Source: Lentisphaerota bacterium
Lineage (GTDB): Bacteria; Verrucomicrobiota; Kiritimatiellia; RFP12; UBA1067
Reading direction: 5' to 3'
DNA length: 15,926 nt
Assembly (NCBI GenBank): GCA_015061765.1
Contig: SUVZ01000039.1
Location: 1 to 15,926, forward strand
In this document: one piece after another, positions 1 to 7,322 of the stretch
Position numbering within the stretch: the first letter of the stretch is position 1
Layout of the letters: every line of letters begins with the position of its first letter
Translations under genes and position numbers: made by a program
Notes under the pieces: generated by a model
Told to the model about the DNA's origin: nothing
Seen by the model: the letters and a program-made list of their open reading frames with translations, nothing else
The model's database searches: none

Positions 1-858
1 GAAGAACGGACGCCACTTGAGAGCGCCGTGCTGTGCGGTCTGCGAGCAGTTGGAGTACATCCAGTCCATTCCGTTCTCATCCACGAGGCGGGCGAGGGAC
101 TGCGTGAGTTCTTCGCACGTTTCGTTGAAGGCTTCGGACGGGCTGTGGCCGTTGTCGCGGAGGCAGTAGTACTGGGCCTCCATCACGCCGCAGAGCGCAC
201 CCATGAGAATGCCGCGCTCACCGACGAGGTCAGACGTGACCTCATTGTGGAACGTGGTCGGGAAGAGATAGCCGGAGCCGACGGCGATGCCGATGGCGAG
301 CGTGTTCTCCTCGGCCTTGCCGGTTGCATTCTGCGCGATGGCATAAGACGAGTTGATTCCGGCGCCGTTGAGGAAGTTGCGGCGCACGTTCGTGCCCGAA
401 CCCTTCGGGGCAACCATAATCACGTCGACATCCTTGGAGGGGTTGACGCCTGTGATCTTGCGGTACTCATAGGCAAAACCATGGGAGAGGTAGAGCGTCT
501 TGCCAGGGGTCATATACTTCTCGATCTTTTTCCAGACCTCGCCGACGGAACCGTCGGAGGTAAGAAGCATCACGATATCACCCTTTTCTGCGGCCTCTTC
601 AATGGAGAAGAGAGTCTTGCCGGGAACCCATCCATCCTTAAGCGCACGCCCCCAGCTGGAGTTGGCACCCTTGCTCTTGCGCTGACCGACAATCACGTTG
701 ATGCCGTTGTCGCGCATGTTAAGCGCCTGCGCCGGGCCCTGAATGCCGTAGCCAAGCACGGCAATGGTCTTGCCCTTGAGAACCCTCTGGGCCTTCTTGA
801 GCGGAAACTCCTTGCGCGTCACGATGTTTTCGGTGACGCCTCCAAAGTTGATCTTCAT
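1..858 (-). CDS. ilvC: Ketol-acid reductoisomerase (acetohydroxyacid isomeroreductase), 3' end cut by window
   Basis: Second common step of valine, leucine and isoleucine synthesis: Mg-dependent isomerisation and NAD(P)H reduction of acetolactate or acetohydroxybutyrate in the cytosol. The 286 visible codons begin MKINFGGVTENIVTRKEF. Residues 36-41 are the Rossmann nucleotide-binding motif GYGIQG, followed by PAQALNMRDNG and IVGQR, which is highly typical of the family. The last visible residues, MYSNCSQTAQHGALKW, are a conserved stretch of the C-terminal knotted domain, so the frame is still open at the window edge and the C-terminus is missing. The ATG at 856-858 has an AAAGGAG ribosome site 10 nt upstream. 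It has its own promoter in the 70 bp gap after coaC. A long plus-strand frame across the same DNA is a shadow. Confidence 0.96.
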   Translation of the reverse strand, partial: MKINFGGVTENIVTRKEFPLKKAQRVLKGKTIAVLGYGIQGPAQALNMRDNGINVIVGQRKSKGANSSWGRALKDGWVPGKTLFSIEEAAEKGDIVMLLTSDGSVGEVWKKIEKYMTPGKTLYLSHGFAYEYRKITGVNPSKDVDVIMVAPKGSGTNVRRNFLNGAGINSSYAIAQNATGKAEENTLAIGIAVGSGYLFPTTFHNEVTSDLVGERGILMGALCGVMEAQYYCLRDNGHSPSEAFNETCEELTQSLARLVDENGMDWMYSNCSQTAQHGALKWRPFF

Positions 859-868
859 TTCTGTCTGA

Positions 869-875
869 CTCCTTT
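869..875 (-). promoter_or_regulatory. Ribosome binding site of ilvC
   Basis: AAAGGAG on the minus strand, 10 nt before the ilvC ATG. It supports a leadered transcript here, in contrast to the leaderless arrangement seen at rpe, lpxI, ddl and the TPR gene. Confidence 0.75.
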
Positions 876-893
876 GTTTTTCAGAAAAAACGG

Positions 894-926
894 GCGTAGT
901 ATACCACTTTTCCATTCACACCGCAA
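894..926 (-). promoter_or_regulatory. Promoter of ilvC (TTGCGG, 17 nt spacer, TATACT)
   Basis: The minus strand carries TTGCGG (921-926), a 17 nt spacer ending in TGG, and TATACT (898-903), a sigma-70-like promoter with an extended -10. The expected start of transcription lies about 7 nt further on, giving a leader of roughly 30-35 nt that contains the AAAGGAG site. The 14-mer GTGGTATACTACGC and the -35 with its spacing are shared exactly with the tRNA promoter at 12539-12571. Confidence 0.75.
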
Positions 927-928
927 AT

Positions 929-1495
929 TTACGTTGGCAACTGAGGGGAGGCAAGGGACTTGGAGTCCGTTTGCCATGCCAGCCTTACCGACGCGCAGAT
1001 CGCTTCAGGTGCGGGGAAACGGCCCTTGCCCTCCGTTCCGCAGGCAAGTTCGCCAGAAGCAGGCTCGATCACCGTGATACCGCGGGCCTTGAGCATGGCT
1101 ATGTTCGCCTGCGTTGCGGGATTGTCCCACATGCCGTCGTTCATAGCCGGGGCGACAAACACAGGCGCACGGGTCGCAAGAAGCGTGGAGGAAAGAAGAT
1201 CGTCCGCAAGTCCATGCGCCATCTTGGCGATCATGTTCGCCGTCGCAGGGGCCACGACGACAGCATCTGCATCGGCATATGCGATGTGTTCGGGCTTCCA
1301 TTCAGCCGGTAGCGCGAACTGTTCCGCCCCCACTGGGTTGCGGGAGAGGGTCTGGAACGTTAGCGGAGTGACGAATTCGCATGCGGACCTGGTCATAACC
1401 ACACGCACGTCATCGCCGCCCTTCACAAAAAGACGAACAAGCTCGCACGCCTTGTATGCGGCGATGGACCCCGTAACTCCAAGCACGATCTTCAT
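929..1495 (-). CDS. coaC: Stand-alone phosphopantothenoylcysteine decarboxylase flavoprotein (CoaC)
   Basis: FMN-dependent decarboxylation of 4'-phosphopantothenoylcysteine to phosphopantetheine in coenzyme A synthesis. The 188-residue protein shows the flavoprotein start GVTGSIAAYKA (6-16), the conserved His70 in HIAYADAD, the substrate motif PAMNDGMW (116-123), and ACGTEGKGR around Cys152, the family's active-site cysteine. In most bacteria this domain is the N-terminal half of a roughly 400-residue CoaBC fusion. Here the reading frame stops after the decarboxylase domain, and no CoaB synthetase domain follows within the window. The start ATG at 1493-1495 has GAGG 8 nt upstream. It is the last gene of the rpe-folE-gmk-coaC run, 20 nt after gmk. 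The usual GRM of the active-site loop reads GRF here. Confidence 0.9.
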   Translation of the reverse strand: MKIVLGVTGSIAAYKACELVRLFVKGGDDVRVVMTRSACEFVTPLTFQTLSRNPVGAEQFALPAEWKPEHIAYADADAVVVAPATANMIAKMAHGLADDLLSSTLLATRAPVFVAPAMNDGMWDNPATQANIAMLKARGITVIEPASGELACGTEGKGRFPAPEAICASVRLAWQTDSKSLASPQLPT

Positions 1496-1515
1496 CTAGC
1501 CAACCTCAACTACCC

Positions 1516-2121
1516 TCACATCCTTCCGGACTTCACGTCAATCAGGTCGCACAGCTTCTTGTAGGCCGTCGCAAGATCGTCGTTCGTCACCTGAAACATG
1601 TATTCGTCTGCACGGGCAATCTCCCCTTCTGCGTTCGCAAGACGGCGCTCGATCACTTCAGGGGAATCGGTGCCGCGCCCCTCAAGGCGCTCGCGCAGGG
1701 TCTGCATGTCCGGCGGATTGATGAATATGTCCACATATCCGTCGCGCAGCGGATCGGTCGGCGGCAGTCTGCGCACATAGTCACGCACCTTGGCCGCGCC
1801 GACGACATCTATGTCTAGGATCATGGAGTTGCCCTCCGCAAGGACCTCCTCGATCGGACTTTTCAGTGTGCCGTAGTAGTTTCCGTGCACCTCGGCATGT
1901 TCAAGGAACGCATTCTCCCCAAGCAGTTCCCTGAAGCGCTTCGCCGACATGAAGTGGTAGTCGATGCCATCCTCCTCCAGTCCGCGCGGTTCACGAGTCG
2001 TGCATGATATCGAATACTGCAGATCGCAGTATTCCTGCAGAAGCAGATCTATGAGAGTCGACTTTCCGCACCCGGATGGTGCGCTCATCACTATGAAAAG
2101 CGGTTTTGTCTTCTTTTCCAT
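1516..2121 (-). CDS. gmk: Guanylate kinase
   Basis: Phosphorylates GMP to GDP with ATP, an essential nucleotide step. The 201-residue length is normal for the family. The P-loop SAPSGCGKST lies at residues 13-22. The GMP-binding region follows as SISCTTREPRGLEEDGIDYHF, then the FLEHAEVHGNYYGT segment and LDIDVVGAAKV, the Walker B-like strand, all in the expected order. It starts 4 nt after folE ends, so translation is probably coupled; only a weak GGAT-type ribosome site is visible before the ATG. Its neighbour coaC is a common companion of gmk in other bacteria. No sign of damage. Confidence 0.97.
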   Translation of the reverse strand: MEKKTKPLFIVMSAPSGCGKSTLIDLLLQEYCDLQYSISCTTREPRGLEEDGIDYHFMSAKRFRELLGENAFLEHAEVHGNYYGTLKSPIEEVLAEGNSMILDIDVVGAAKVRDYVRRLPPTDPLRDGYVDIFINPPDMQTLRERLEGRGTDSPEVIERRLANAEGEIARADEYMFQVTNDDLATAYKKLCDLIDVKSGRM

Positions 2122-2125
2122 TGTC

Positions 2126-2710
2126 TTATCCGTTCACTAGAGACAGAAATTCTCCGCGCACCTTCTCGTCCGAGCGGAAGGTACCGAGGACTGCGGACGT
2201 CACCATCTCGGAGTTCTGCTTTTCGACGCCGCGCATCATCATGCAGAGATGCTTTGCGCGAATCACCACACCGACACCCTCGGCATTAGCCTCCTTCATG
2301 ATCGCATCCGCGATCTGCTCCGTAAGCGTCTCTTGGATCTGGAGACGGCGCGCATACATGTCGACGATTCGGGCGAGCTTGGATACGCCGAGCACCTTTC
2401 CCTTGGATATGTAGCCGATCGCGCAGGAACCGTAGAAAGGCAGCATATGATGCTCGCACATGGAGTAGAGCTCTATGTTCTTGAGAATCACCATATGGTT
2501 CGTGCCGCTGGTGAAATACGCTCCGTTCACGACCGACTTCACGTTCTGGCGGTATCCGCGCGTCAGGTAGGTGAGAGACTTCGCCACTCGTTCAGGCGTC
2601 CTTCTGAGCCCCTCGCGCCCTGGATCCTCGCCGAGCTCCACAAGAAGCGACTTCACAAGCGCGGCGATCTTCTTCTGATCCGGTTCCTTTTTCCTATTCG
2701 CCTGTCTCAT
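2126..2710 (-). CDS. folE: GTP cyclohydrolase I
   Basis: Converts GTP to 7,8-dihydroneopterin triphosphate, the first step of tetrahydrofolate synthesis and, in many bacteria, of queuosine precursors. The 194-residue protein carries the zinc ligands Cys85 and His88 in [10 protein letters not shown] and Cys156 in [10 protein letters not shown]. The segments [12 protein letters not shown] and [20 protein letters not shown] are standard for the type IA enzyme. Its ATG overlaps the rpe stop codon as ATGA, and a strong AAGGAGG site sits 7 nt upstream inside the end of rpe. It is therefore the second gene of the rpe-led operon. Confidence 0.97.
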   Translation of the reverse strand: MRQANRKKEPDQKKIAALVKSLLVELGEDPGREGLRRTPERVAKSLTYLTRGYRQNVKSVVNGAYFTSGTNHMVILKNIELYSMCEHHMLPFYGSCAIGYISKGKVLGVSKLARIVDMYARRLQIQETLTEQIADAIMKEANAEGVGVVIRAKHLCMMMRGVEKQNSEMVTSAVLGTFRSDEKVRGEFLSLVNG

Positions 2711-3357
2711 GTCGAAACCTCCTTGCGCATGGAATCGACGGCGGATTTCATGTCCGTCTGCCTGAACAGATACGATCCCGCGACAAACTGGTTGGCTCCC
2801 GCCCTTGCGGCGATCACGGCCGTCTCTGCGTTGATGCCGCCGTCCACCATGATGTCGAGATCAGGACGCAGGCTGCGGAGATCCGACACCTTGGGCATGC
2901 AATCTTCAATGAACTTCTGTCCGCCGTATCCGGGATGCACCGTCATGACAAGGACCTCGTCCACTTCGTCAAGATACGGGTAAAGGCGGCCGACAGGGGT
3001 TTCCGGGTTAACCACGACCGCATTCCTCAGACCCATGGACCGTATCCGCTTCAGTTCCGCATGGACGTCACAGTCAGCCTCGACGTGTATCTGGATCGTC
3101 TGCGCACCCGCCTTGGCAAAGGCCTCAAGGTAGAGATCGGGGCGGGTCATCATGAGATGCACGTTCCGGTAGAACCCCGGCGCCACATTTGCCGCAAGGG
3201 CCACCACATCCGGCCCGAACGAAAGGTTCGGAACGAAATGCGCGTCCATCACATCAAGATGGAGTGCCTCCGCGCCGGAAGATTCGGCACGGAGTATCTC
3301 GTCGGCGAGCCGACCGAAATCGGCGGCGAGAAGCGATGGAAGTATTTCCGTTTTCAT
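2707..3357 (-). CDS. rpe: Ribulose-phosphate 3-epimerase
   Basis: Interconverts D-ribulose 5-phosphate and D-xylulose 5-phosphate in the pentose phosphate pathway. The 216-residue TIM barrel begins [14 protein letters not shown]. It shows the metal and acid-base residues of the family: His33 and catalytic Asp35 in [13 protein letters not shown], His67 in HLMM, and catalytic Asp172 in MVDGGI. The phosphate-binding loops HPGYGGQKF (141-149) and FVAGSYLF are also present. The start ATG at 3355-3357 has no Shine-Dalgarno sequence. An extended -10 lies 8 nt upstream, so the transcript is probably leaderless. It heads the rpe-folE-gmk-coaC operon. Confidence 0.97.
   Translation of the reverse strand: MKTEILPSLLAADFGRLADEILRAESSGAEALHLDVMDAHFVPNLSFGPDVVALAANVAPGFYRNVHLMMTRPDLYLEAFAKAGAQTIQIHVEADCDVHAELKRIRSMGLRNAVVVNPETPVGRLYPYLDEVDEVLVMTVHPGYGGQKFIEDCMPKVSDLRSLRPDLDIMVDGGINAETAVIAARAGANQFVAGSYLFRQTDMKSAVDSMRKEVST
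2718..2724 (-). promoter_or_regulatory. Strong ribosome binding site of folE inside rpe
   Basis: AAGGAGG on the minus strand, 7 nt before the folE ATG and within the last codons of rpe. It fixes the folE start and shows that canonical Shine-Dalgarno initiation is used inside operons, whereas the first gene of this operon has none. Confidence 0.8.
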
Positions 3358-3365
3358 TGCCGAGT

Positions 3366-3374
3366 ATTATACCA
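3366..3374 (-). promoter_or_regulatory. Extended -10 promoter of rpe, predicted leaderless
   Basis: TGGTATAAT on the minus strand (TATAAT at 3366-3371), followed by 8 nt and the rpe ATG. Transcription normally starts about 7 nt after the -10, which places the start at or next to the ATG. No TTGACA-like -35 is visible at 16-18 nt spacing, so the TG extension probably compensates. Confidence 0.7.
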
Positions 3375-3413
3375 TACCGCGACCGTGGTTACTGTCGCGC
3401 CACTCGAAACAGC

Positions 3414-4262
3414 TTACGCGCCACAGCTATCAGGGCGCGTCGGAGCGGGCGGCAAATCAGTGCGCATTCCAGCCAGCGCAATCCCATGCCGGTTCGCATA
3501 GGCGATGACGGCCTCCTTCTCCAAAACGATCTGACGCCCCGCCTGAAACGCCAACGCCGTGACACCGGCCCGCTTCATCGTCTTGAGCGTCTTCATCCCG
3601 ATGACGGGCACATCGAAGCGCATGTCGTGCCCTTCACGGGCGCCCTTGAATATCACGGCTCCCTTGCCGCCCAGCCTGCCGCCGCGAAGGATTGCGGCGT
3701 TCGTGCCCTCGAAAGCCTCGACCGCAAGAACCATGCCCTCTTTCACCAGAACGGTCTGCCCGACGTCATGCCGCCCGACATCGCGGACCACCGCCGCGGC
3801 ATGCGCAATGTCCCTGGACTCCCGCTCATCCGGCGCACGCGCCGTAAGGACGCCTTCATCTGGAAGACACGCTTCCATGTAGCTCGTGGCCGGGAGCACC
3901 TTGACGCCGGCCTTCTCGAATTCCTCGACCAGCCTGCCGAACACGGTATGCGCATTCTTGCACGGAAGCGAACGGAGCCATGCCTTCACCTCTTCGTCGA
4001 ATCTCGACCTGAACAGCGAAAGCGGATTTATCTGACCCGCAAGCACTGCGCCGTCGTATCCCTGCGCGGCGATCCAGCGGATGCCTGCGGCGATCTCGCC
4101 GATTCCGATTTCGTGCACTCCGTCGGCGGCGCACCTGGTGGCGCGGCTCGTCGATCCGCGCACGGCAAGGACATCCACGTTCGGTACGCCGGCCGCCTTG
4201 GCGCCTCGCACCACGAGCTCCGGGTATATGCCGCTTCCGGCTATGACAATCAGGTTCTTCAC
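3414..4262 (-). CDS. lpxI: UDP-2,3-diacylglucosamine pyrophosphatase LpxI (DUF1009 family)
   Basis: Hydrolyses UDP-2,3-diacylglucosamine to lipid X in lipid A synthesis, replacing the unrelated LpxH in many non-enteric Gram-negatives. The 282-residue protein has the N-terminal LIVIAGSGIYPELV segment and the LAGQINPLSLFR motif. The C-terminal catalytic domain carries VEAFEGTNAAI (181-191) and GHDMRFDVPVIG (211-222), the acidic signature of the family. The start is GTG at 4260-4262, overlapping the stop of the methyltransferase gene as GTGA. A TGCTATAAT element 8 nt upstream predicts leaderless initiation at this GTG. The gene implies an LPS-type outer membrane. Confidence 0.92.
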   Translation of the reverse strand: MKNLIVIAGSGIYPELVVRGAKAAGVPNVDVLAVRGSTSRATRCAADGVHEIGIGEIAAGIRWIAAQGYDGAVLAGQINPLSLFRSRFDEEVKAWLRSLPCKNAHTVFGRLVEEFEKAGVKVLPATSYMEACLPDEGVLTARAPDERESRDIAHAAAVVRDVGRHDVGQTVLVKEGMVLAVEAFEGTNAAILRGGRLGGKGAVIFKGAREGHDMRFDVPVIGMKTLKTMKRAGVTALAFQAGRQIVLEKEAVIAYANRHGIALAGMRTDLPPAPTRPDSCGA

Positions 4263-5116
4263 GGCATCGAATTATAGCAAACGGCACGCGGAAAGACCAC
4301 ACGGCAGTAGATTCCCGACGGACAAGGAAGGGAACGCCCCTCAAGGAGCATCTCGCCCGCCTCGATCTTCGCTTCAGGGAAAGCCTGCCCCATGATGTTC
4401 GCCGCAACGGCGCAGGACAGACCCGGCGTGTGCGACGAGAACAGCACGAAAAGCGGCTTCTCCGAGAGAACGTCCTTCACGAGCGAGATTGTCCGCTTGA
4501 GATCGCGTTCTATCTTGTACATCTCGCCGTTCGCCCCGCGCCCGAATGTAGGAGGGTCGAACACGACCGCGTCATAGCGCCTGCCGCGACGGTTCTCGCG
4601 TTCCATGAACTTGTGGGCGTCGTCTGTGATCCAGCGGATGGGGTGGTCCTTGAGTCCGTTCAGTGCGGCATTGTCGCGGGCCCACTGCACCATGCCCCTG
4701 GAGGCATCGAGATGGCACACCTCCGCGCCTCCTAGCGCCGCCGCCATCGTGCTGCCGCCGGAATACGCGAAGAGATTGAGGACGGCGTTGCGCGAACCGC
4801 CGTTCGCAGCCACGGTCTCCCTTATCCACCTCCACTGCGCGCGCTGCTCCGGGAATATTCCGAGATGGCCGAAGTCCGTGCCGCTGAGGCGGAACTTCAC
4901 GCCTGCGGTCTCGATAGTCCATTCCCTGGGCAGTGCGCCGCGATTGTGCCAGCGGTTGCCGTCCTCGCGATCGAACGCAGCCGTGGCGCGCGACCAGTCG
5001 TCAGGCCGTTCGGGCCGCCACATCGCCTGGGAACAGGGGCGAACGAGCGATACGCTGCCGAACCGCTCGTACTTTTTCCCGTCACCGGAATCCATCAGTT
5101 CATAATCATCTGCCAT
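4259..5116 (-). CDS. Class I SAM-dependent methyltransferase, RlmI/COG1092-like
   Basis: Probably methylates RNA, by analogy with the RlmI family of 23S rRNA cytosine-C5 methyltransferases; the exact target is unknown. From the chosen start the protein has 285 residues. The SAM-binding motif I is LNLFAYSGGSTMAAA (113-127), followed by an acidic loop VCHLDASRGMVQWARDNA, and the catalytic motif is DPPTFGRG (187-194), all typical of this family. It is shorter than E. coli RlmI and no N-terminal PUA domain is evident. The frame is open upstream to 5194, inside alr, but the ATG at 5114-5116 has an AGAGGA site 8 nt upstream and is preferred. It lies 35 nt after alr, probably on the same transcript, and its tail contains the lpxI promoter. 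Confidence 0.85.
   Translation of the reverse strand: MADDYELMDSGDGKKYERFGSVSLVRPCSQAMWRPERPDDWSRATAAFDREDGNRWHNRGALPREWTIETAGVKFRLSGTDFGHLGIFPEQRAQWRWIRETVAANGGSRNAVLNLFAYSGGSTMAAALGGAEVCHLDASRGMVQWARDNAALNGLKDHPIRWITDDAHKFMERENRRGRRYDAVVFDPPTFGRGANGEMYKIERDLKRTISLVKDVLSEKPLFVLFSSHTPGLSCAVAANIMGQAFPEAKIEAGEMLLEGRSLPCPSGIYCRVVFPRAVCYNSMP
4271..4279 (-). promoter_or_regulatory. Extended -10 promoter of lpxI, embedded in the preceding gene
   Basis: TGCTATAAT on the minus strand (TATAAT at 4271-4276), 8 nt before the lpxI GTG. The hexamer is also the Tyr-Asn codon pair near the C-terminus of the methyltransferase gene. No good -35 hexamer is visible. The geometry matches the other predicted leaderless promoters here. 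Confidence 0.6.
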
Positions 5117-5124
5117 TGTTGACT

Positions 5125-5130
5125 TCCTCT
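5125..5130 (-). promoter_or_regulatory. Ribosome binding site fixing the methyltransferase start
   Basis: AGAGGA on the minus strand, 8 nt before the ATG at 5114-5116 and in the short gap after alr. It argues against the upstream in-frame ATGs at 5146, 5155 and 5194, two of which would overlap alr. Confidence 0.7.
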
Positions 5131-5151
5131 TTGAATTGCCTGGCATCGGCG

Positions 5152-6276
5152 TCATGGCCTGTACACGCGCTCCACACGGTTGCCGAAGGAGCATATGATG
5201 TCATAGGCGTGCGTCCCCTTCAACGCGGCCCAGTCGTCCGGCGTGACGGCGTATTTCCCGGTGCCGCCGAGCGCGACCACCTCGTCGCCGGCCTTCACGT
5301 CGCCGGCTTTCGACACGTCCACGGTCGTATAGTCCATCGAGATGCGTCCGATCACGGGACACGGTGCGCCGTTGATGAGCACGTGTCCGCGGTTCGTGAG
5401 CGCGATCGGCAGTCCGTCCGCATATCCGGCGGATATCGTGGCCACCTTCGTCTGCCTTGAAAGACACCATGTCCGGCCATAGCCAAGCGTCGTTCCGGCC
5501 GGCAGCGTGCGCACCTGCGCGACGCGCGTCTTCAGCGAAAGGACGGACTCCAGCTTCAGCACACGGCGTCCGTTGGGATCGAAGCTTCCGTGAAGGTTGA
5601 TGCCCGTGCGCACGATGTTGAACGGTGCGCGCTTTGCCGCCGGGAAGTTGTTGATCGCGTCCGAAGCGGCAATATGCACTTTCCTGAAGCGGATCCCGTC
5701 CCTCGCGACATCCTTGAGTATGGACTTGAAAAGCGATATCTGGTCGTTGGCGAATTCGTCCGCCGGATCATACGCCGTTGGACAGTGGGAGAACACGCCT
5801 TCGCAATCCAGGTTCTCCAGGGCCGCCACCCTGCGTATCGCATCTGCCGCCTCGGACGCAAGAATGCCCAGCCGTCCCATGCCGGTATCTATCTTGAAGT
5901 GGACGGTTGCCGTGCGCCCGAGGCGCCTTGCCGTCCTGTCGATGAGCTTCGCCGTCGCGACATCCGTAACCGGAAGCGTCACTCCTGCCTCGACCATCGG
6001 CGCGATCTCGTCGGGAAGGATCGACGACAGTATCTGAACCGGCTTTCCGAACGGCATGAGCTGCAGAGCCTCGTGCGGCTCGGCGACGCCGAACCCGACG
6101 CAATCCGTCTCGGCGAGGGCGGCGGCATACCTGTCCACGCCAAGGCCGTATGCGTTCGCCTTTAGGACGCACAGGACCTTCGCAGGCCTTACCGCGCCGG
6201 CTATCCGGCGGTAGTTTCCGCGGAGTCTGCCGAGGTCCACCTCGACCCACACCCGCCTCTGGAGTTTTCCCTTCAT
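5152..6276 (-). CDS. alr: Alanine racemase
   Basis: PLP-dependent interconversion of L- and D-alanine, supplying D-Ala for peptidoglycan. The 374-residue protein (from the ATG at 6274-6276) starts RRVWVEVDLGRLRGNY. The PLP lysine is Lys39 in VLKANAYG, HFKIDTGMGRLG follows at 127-138, and the second catalytic base is Tyr285 in AGYADG, then GRISMD (310-315). An in-frame GTG at 6283-6285 has AAAAGG 6 nt upstream and is a serious alternative start that would add three residues. The frame also extends to 6354, but that would lie upstream of the promoter. It diverges from ddl, which uses its product, and probably leads the alr-methyltransferase transcript. Confidence 0.96.
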   Translation of the reverse strand: MKGKLQRRVWVEVDLGRLRGNYRRIAGAVRPAKVLCVLKANAYGLGVDRYAAALAETDCVGFGVAEPHEALQLMPFGKPVQILSSILPDEIAPMVEAGVTLPVTDVATAKLIDRTARRLGRTATVHFKIDTGMGRLGILASEAADAIRRVAALENLDCEGVFSHCPTAYDPADEFANDQISLFKSILKDVARDGIRFRKVHIAASDAINNFPAAKRAPFNIVRTGINLHGSFDPNGRRVLKLESVLSLKTRVAQVRTLPAGTTLGYGRTWCLSRQTKVATISAGYADGLPIALTNRGHVLINGAPCPVIGRISMDYTTVDVSKAGDVKAGDEVVALGGTGKYAVTPDDWAALKGTHAYDIICSFGNRVERVYRP

Positions 6277-6313
6277 GTCAAACACTTTGTGCCTTTTGTT
6301 GTCAATGCCGCCA

Positions 6314-6322
6314 ATTATACCA
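6314..6322 (-). promoter_or_regulatory. Extended -10 promoter of alr
   Basis: TGGTATAAT on the minus strand (TATAAT at 6314-6319). The predicted transcription start near 6307 leaves about 30 nt of leader, with an AAAAGG site before the GTG at 6285. No clear -35 is visible. It faces away from the ddl promoter about 85 bp distant. Confidence 0.65.
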
Positions 6323-6400
6323 AAACCGCGCCGACTGCCACGACGCAGGAGCACCCAGTCTCAATCAACGCTAAAACCGAAACGCAAACAACGCTTGTTT

Positions 6401-6409
6401 TGGTATAAT
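6401..6409 (+). promoter_or_regulatory. Extended -10 promoter of ddl and the division operon, predicted leaderless
   Basis: TGGTATAAT (TATAAT at 6404-6409), followed by 7 nt and the ATG at 6417-6419. An earlier in-frame ATG at 6408 overlaps the -10 itself, so it could not be on a transcript made from this promoter. No TTGACA-like -35 is visible at normal spacing. Confidence 0.7.
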
Positions 6410-6416
6410 GTCCGGC

Positions 6417-7322
6417 ATGAGTAAGTTTAAGAAGATATGCGTGCTCATGGGCGGCACGTCGAACGAGCGCGAAGTCTCGCTCGTAAGCGGCAGGAATGTC
6501 GCTGTGGCCCTTTCTTCGCTAGGCAAATACGAAGTCGTCCCTGTTGTGCTGGACGAGGATTCCCTTTCAACCCTTCCCGAATGTGACGCCTGCTTCCTCG
6601 CCCTTCACGGGGGATGGGGCGAGAACGGCGGAGTGCAGGCGATGCTTGACGCCCGGAAGATTCCATACACCGGTCCTGGCGCAAAATCCTCCCGCATCGC
6701 GATCGACAAGATACGCTCAAAGATGGTGCTTGAGTTCAACGGCCTTCCGACCGCGAAATGGACCCTGGCCTCGCCCGACACGCCCGAGTCCCCATTGCCC
6801 CTTCCTGTCGTGGTAAAGCCGCCGTCAGACGGTTCATCCGTAGGGATATCGAAGGTCTCCACGCCAAACGAATGGAATGGAGCACTCAAGGCTGCTCTCG
6901 CCGCCCAGCCGGGCAGGAACGAAGTCATCGTGGAGGATTTCATCGACGGACGTGAAATGACTGTTGGCGTCCTTGATGGGATCCCATTCCCCGTCATCGA
7001 AATATGCGCAAAGAACGGCTGGTACGGATACGAGGAGAAATACGAATCCGACGAAACGACCTATCCCTTTCCGTCCGATCCGTTCCTCGCCAAGGTTCAG
7101 CAGCTTGCGGTGGACTCCTACCGCGCACTAGACTGCCGCGGAATGGTACGCATCGATTTCCGGATCAACAGGGACGGCGATCCGTTCATCCTCGAGCTCA
7201 ACACGCTTCCCGGCATGACGGAGCACTCACTGGTCCCCAAAGCCGCCGCAAAGATGGGCTTGTCCTTCCCAGAGCTTTGCGACAAGATAATCTCATCCGC
7301 AAAATTCGACCAGGTGAAATGA
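6417..7322 (+). CDS. ddl: D-alanine--D-alanine ligase
   Basis: ATP-grasp ligase that makes the D-Ala-D-Ala dipeptide for peptidoglycan. From the preferred start the protein has 301 residues, normal for Ddl. It shows GGTSNEREVSL near the N-terminus, the LHGGWGENGGVQ loop, PVVVKPPSDGSSVGISKV of the ATP-grasp fold, and the metal and substrate residues in RIDFRINRDGDPF and LELNTLPGMTEHSLVPKAA. The start at 6417 is chosen because the ATG at 6408 overlaps the -10 hexamer; the mRNA would then begin at or beside the ATG. It is the first gene of ddl-ftsQ-ftsA-ftsZ-mutL and overlaps ftsQ as ATGA. The alr gene diverges from it. Confidence 0.96.
   Translation: MSKFKKICVLMGGTSNEREVSLVSGRNVAVALSSLGKYEVVPVVLDEDSLSTLPECDACFLALHGGWGENGGVQAMLDARKIPYTGPGAKSSRIAIDKIRSKMVLEFNGLPTAKWTLASPDTPESPLPLPVVVKPPSDGSSVGISKVSTPNEWNGALKAALAAQPGRNEVIVEDFIDGREMTVGVLDGIPFPVIEICAKNGWYGYEEKYESDETTYPFPSDPFLAKVQQLAVDSYRALDCRGMVRIDFRINRDGDPFILELNTLPGMTEHSLVPKAAAKMGLSFPELCDKIISSAKFDQVK

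Noticed and set aside
28..1077. 349-codon plus-strand open frame
   Set aside because: It is antisense to ilvC and the end of coaC, both of which have clear family motifs; the open frame reflects GC-rich codon use.
6408..6416. Upstream ddl start at 6408
   Set aside because: This ATG overlaps the TATAAT element, so a transcript from that promoter would begin after it; 6417 fits better.
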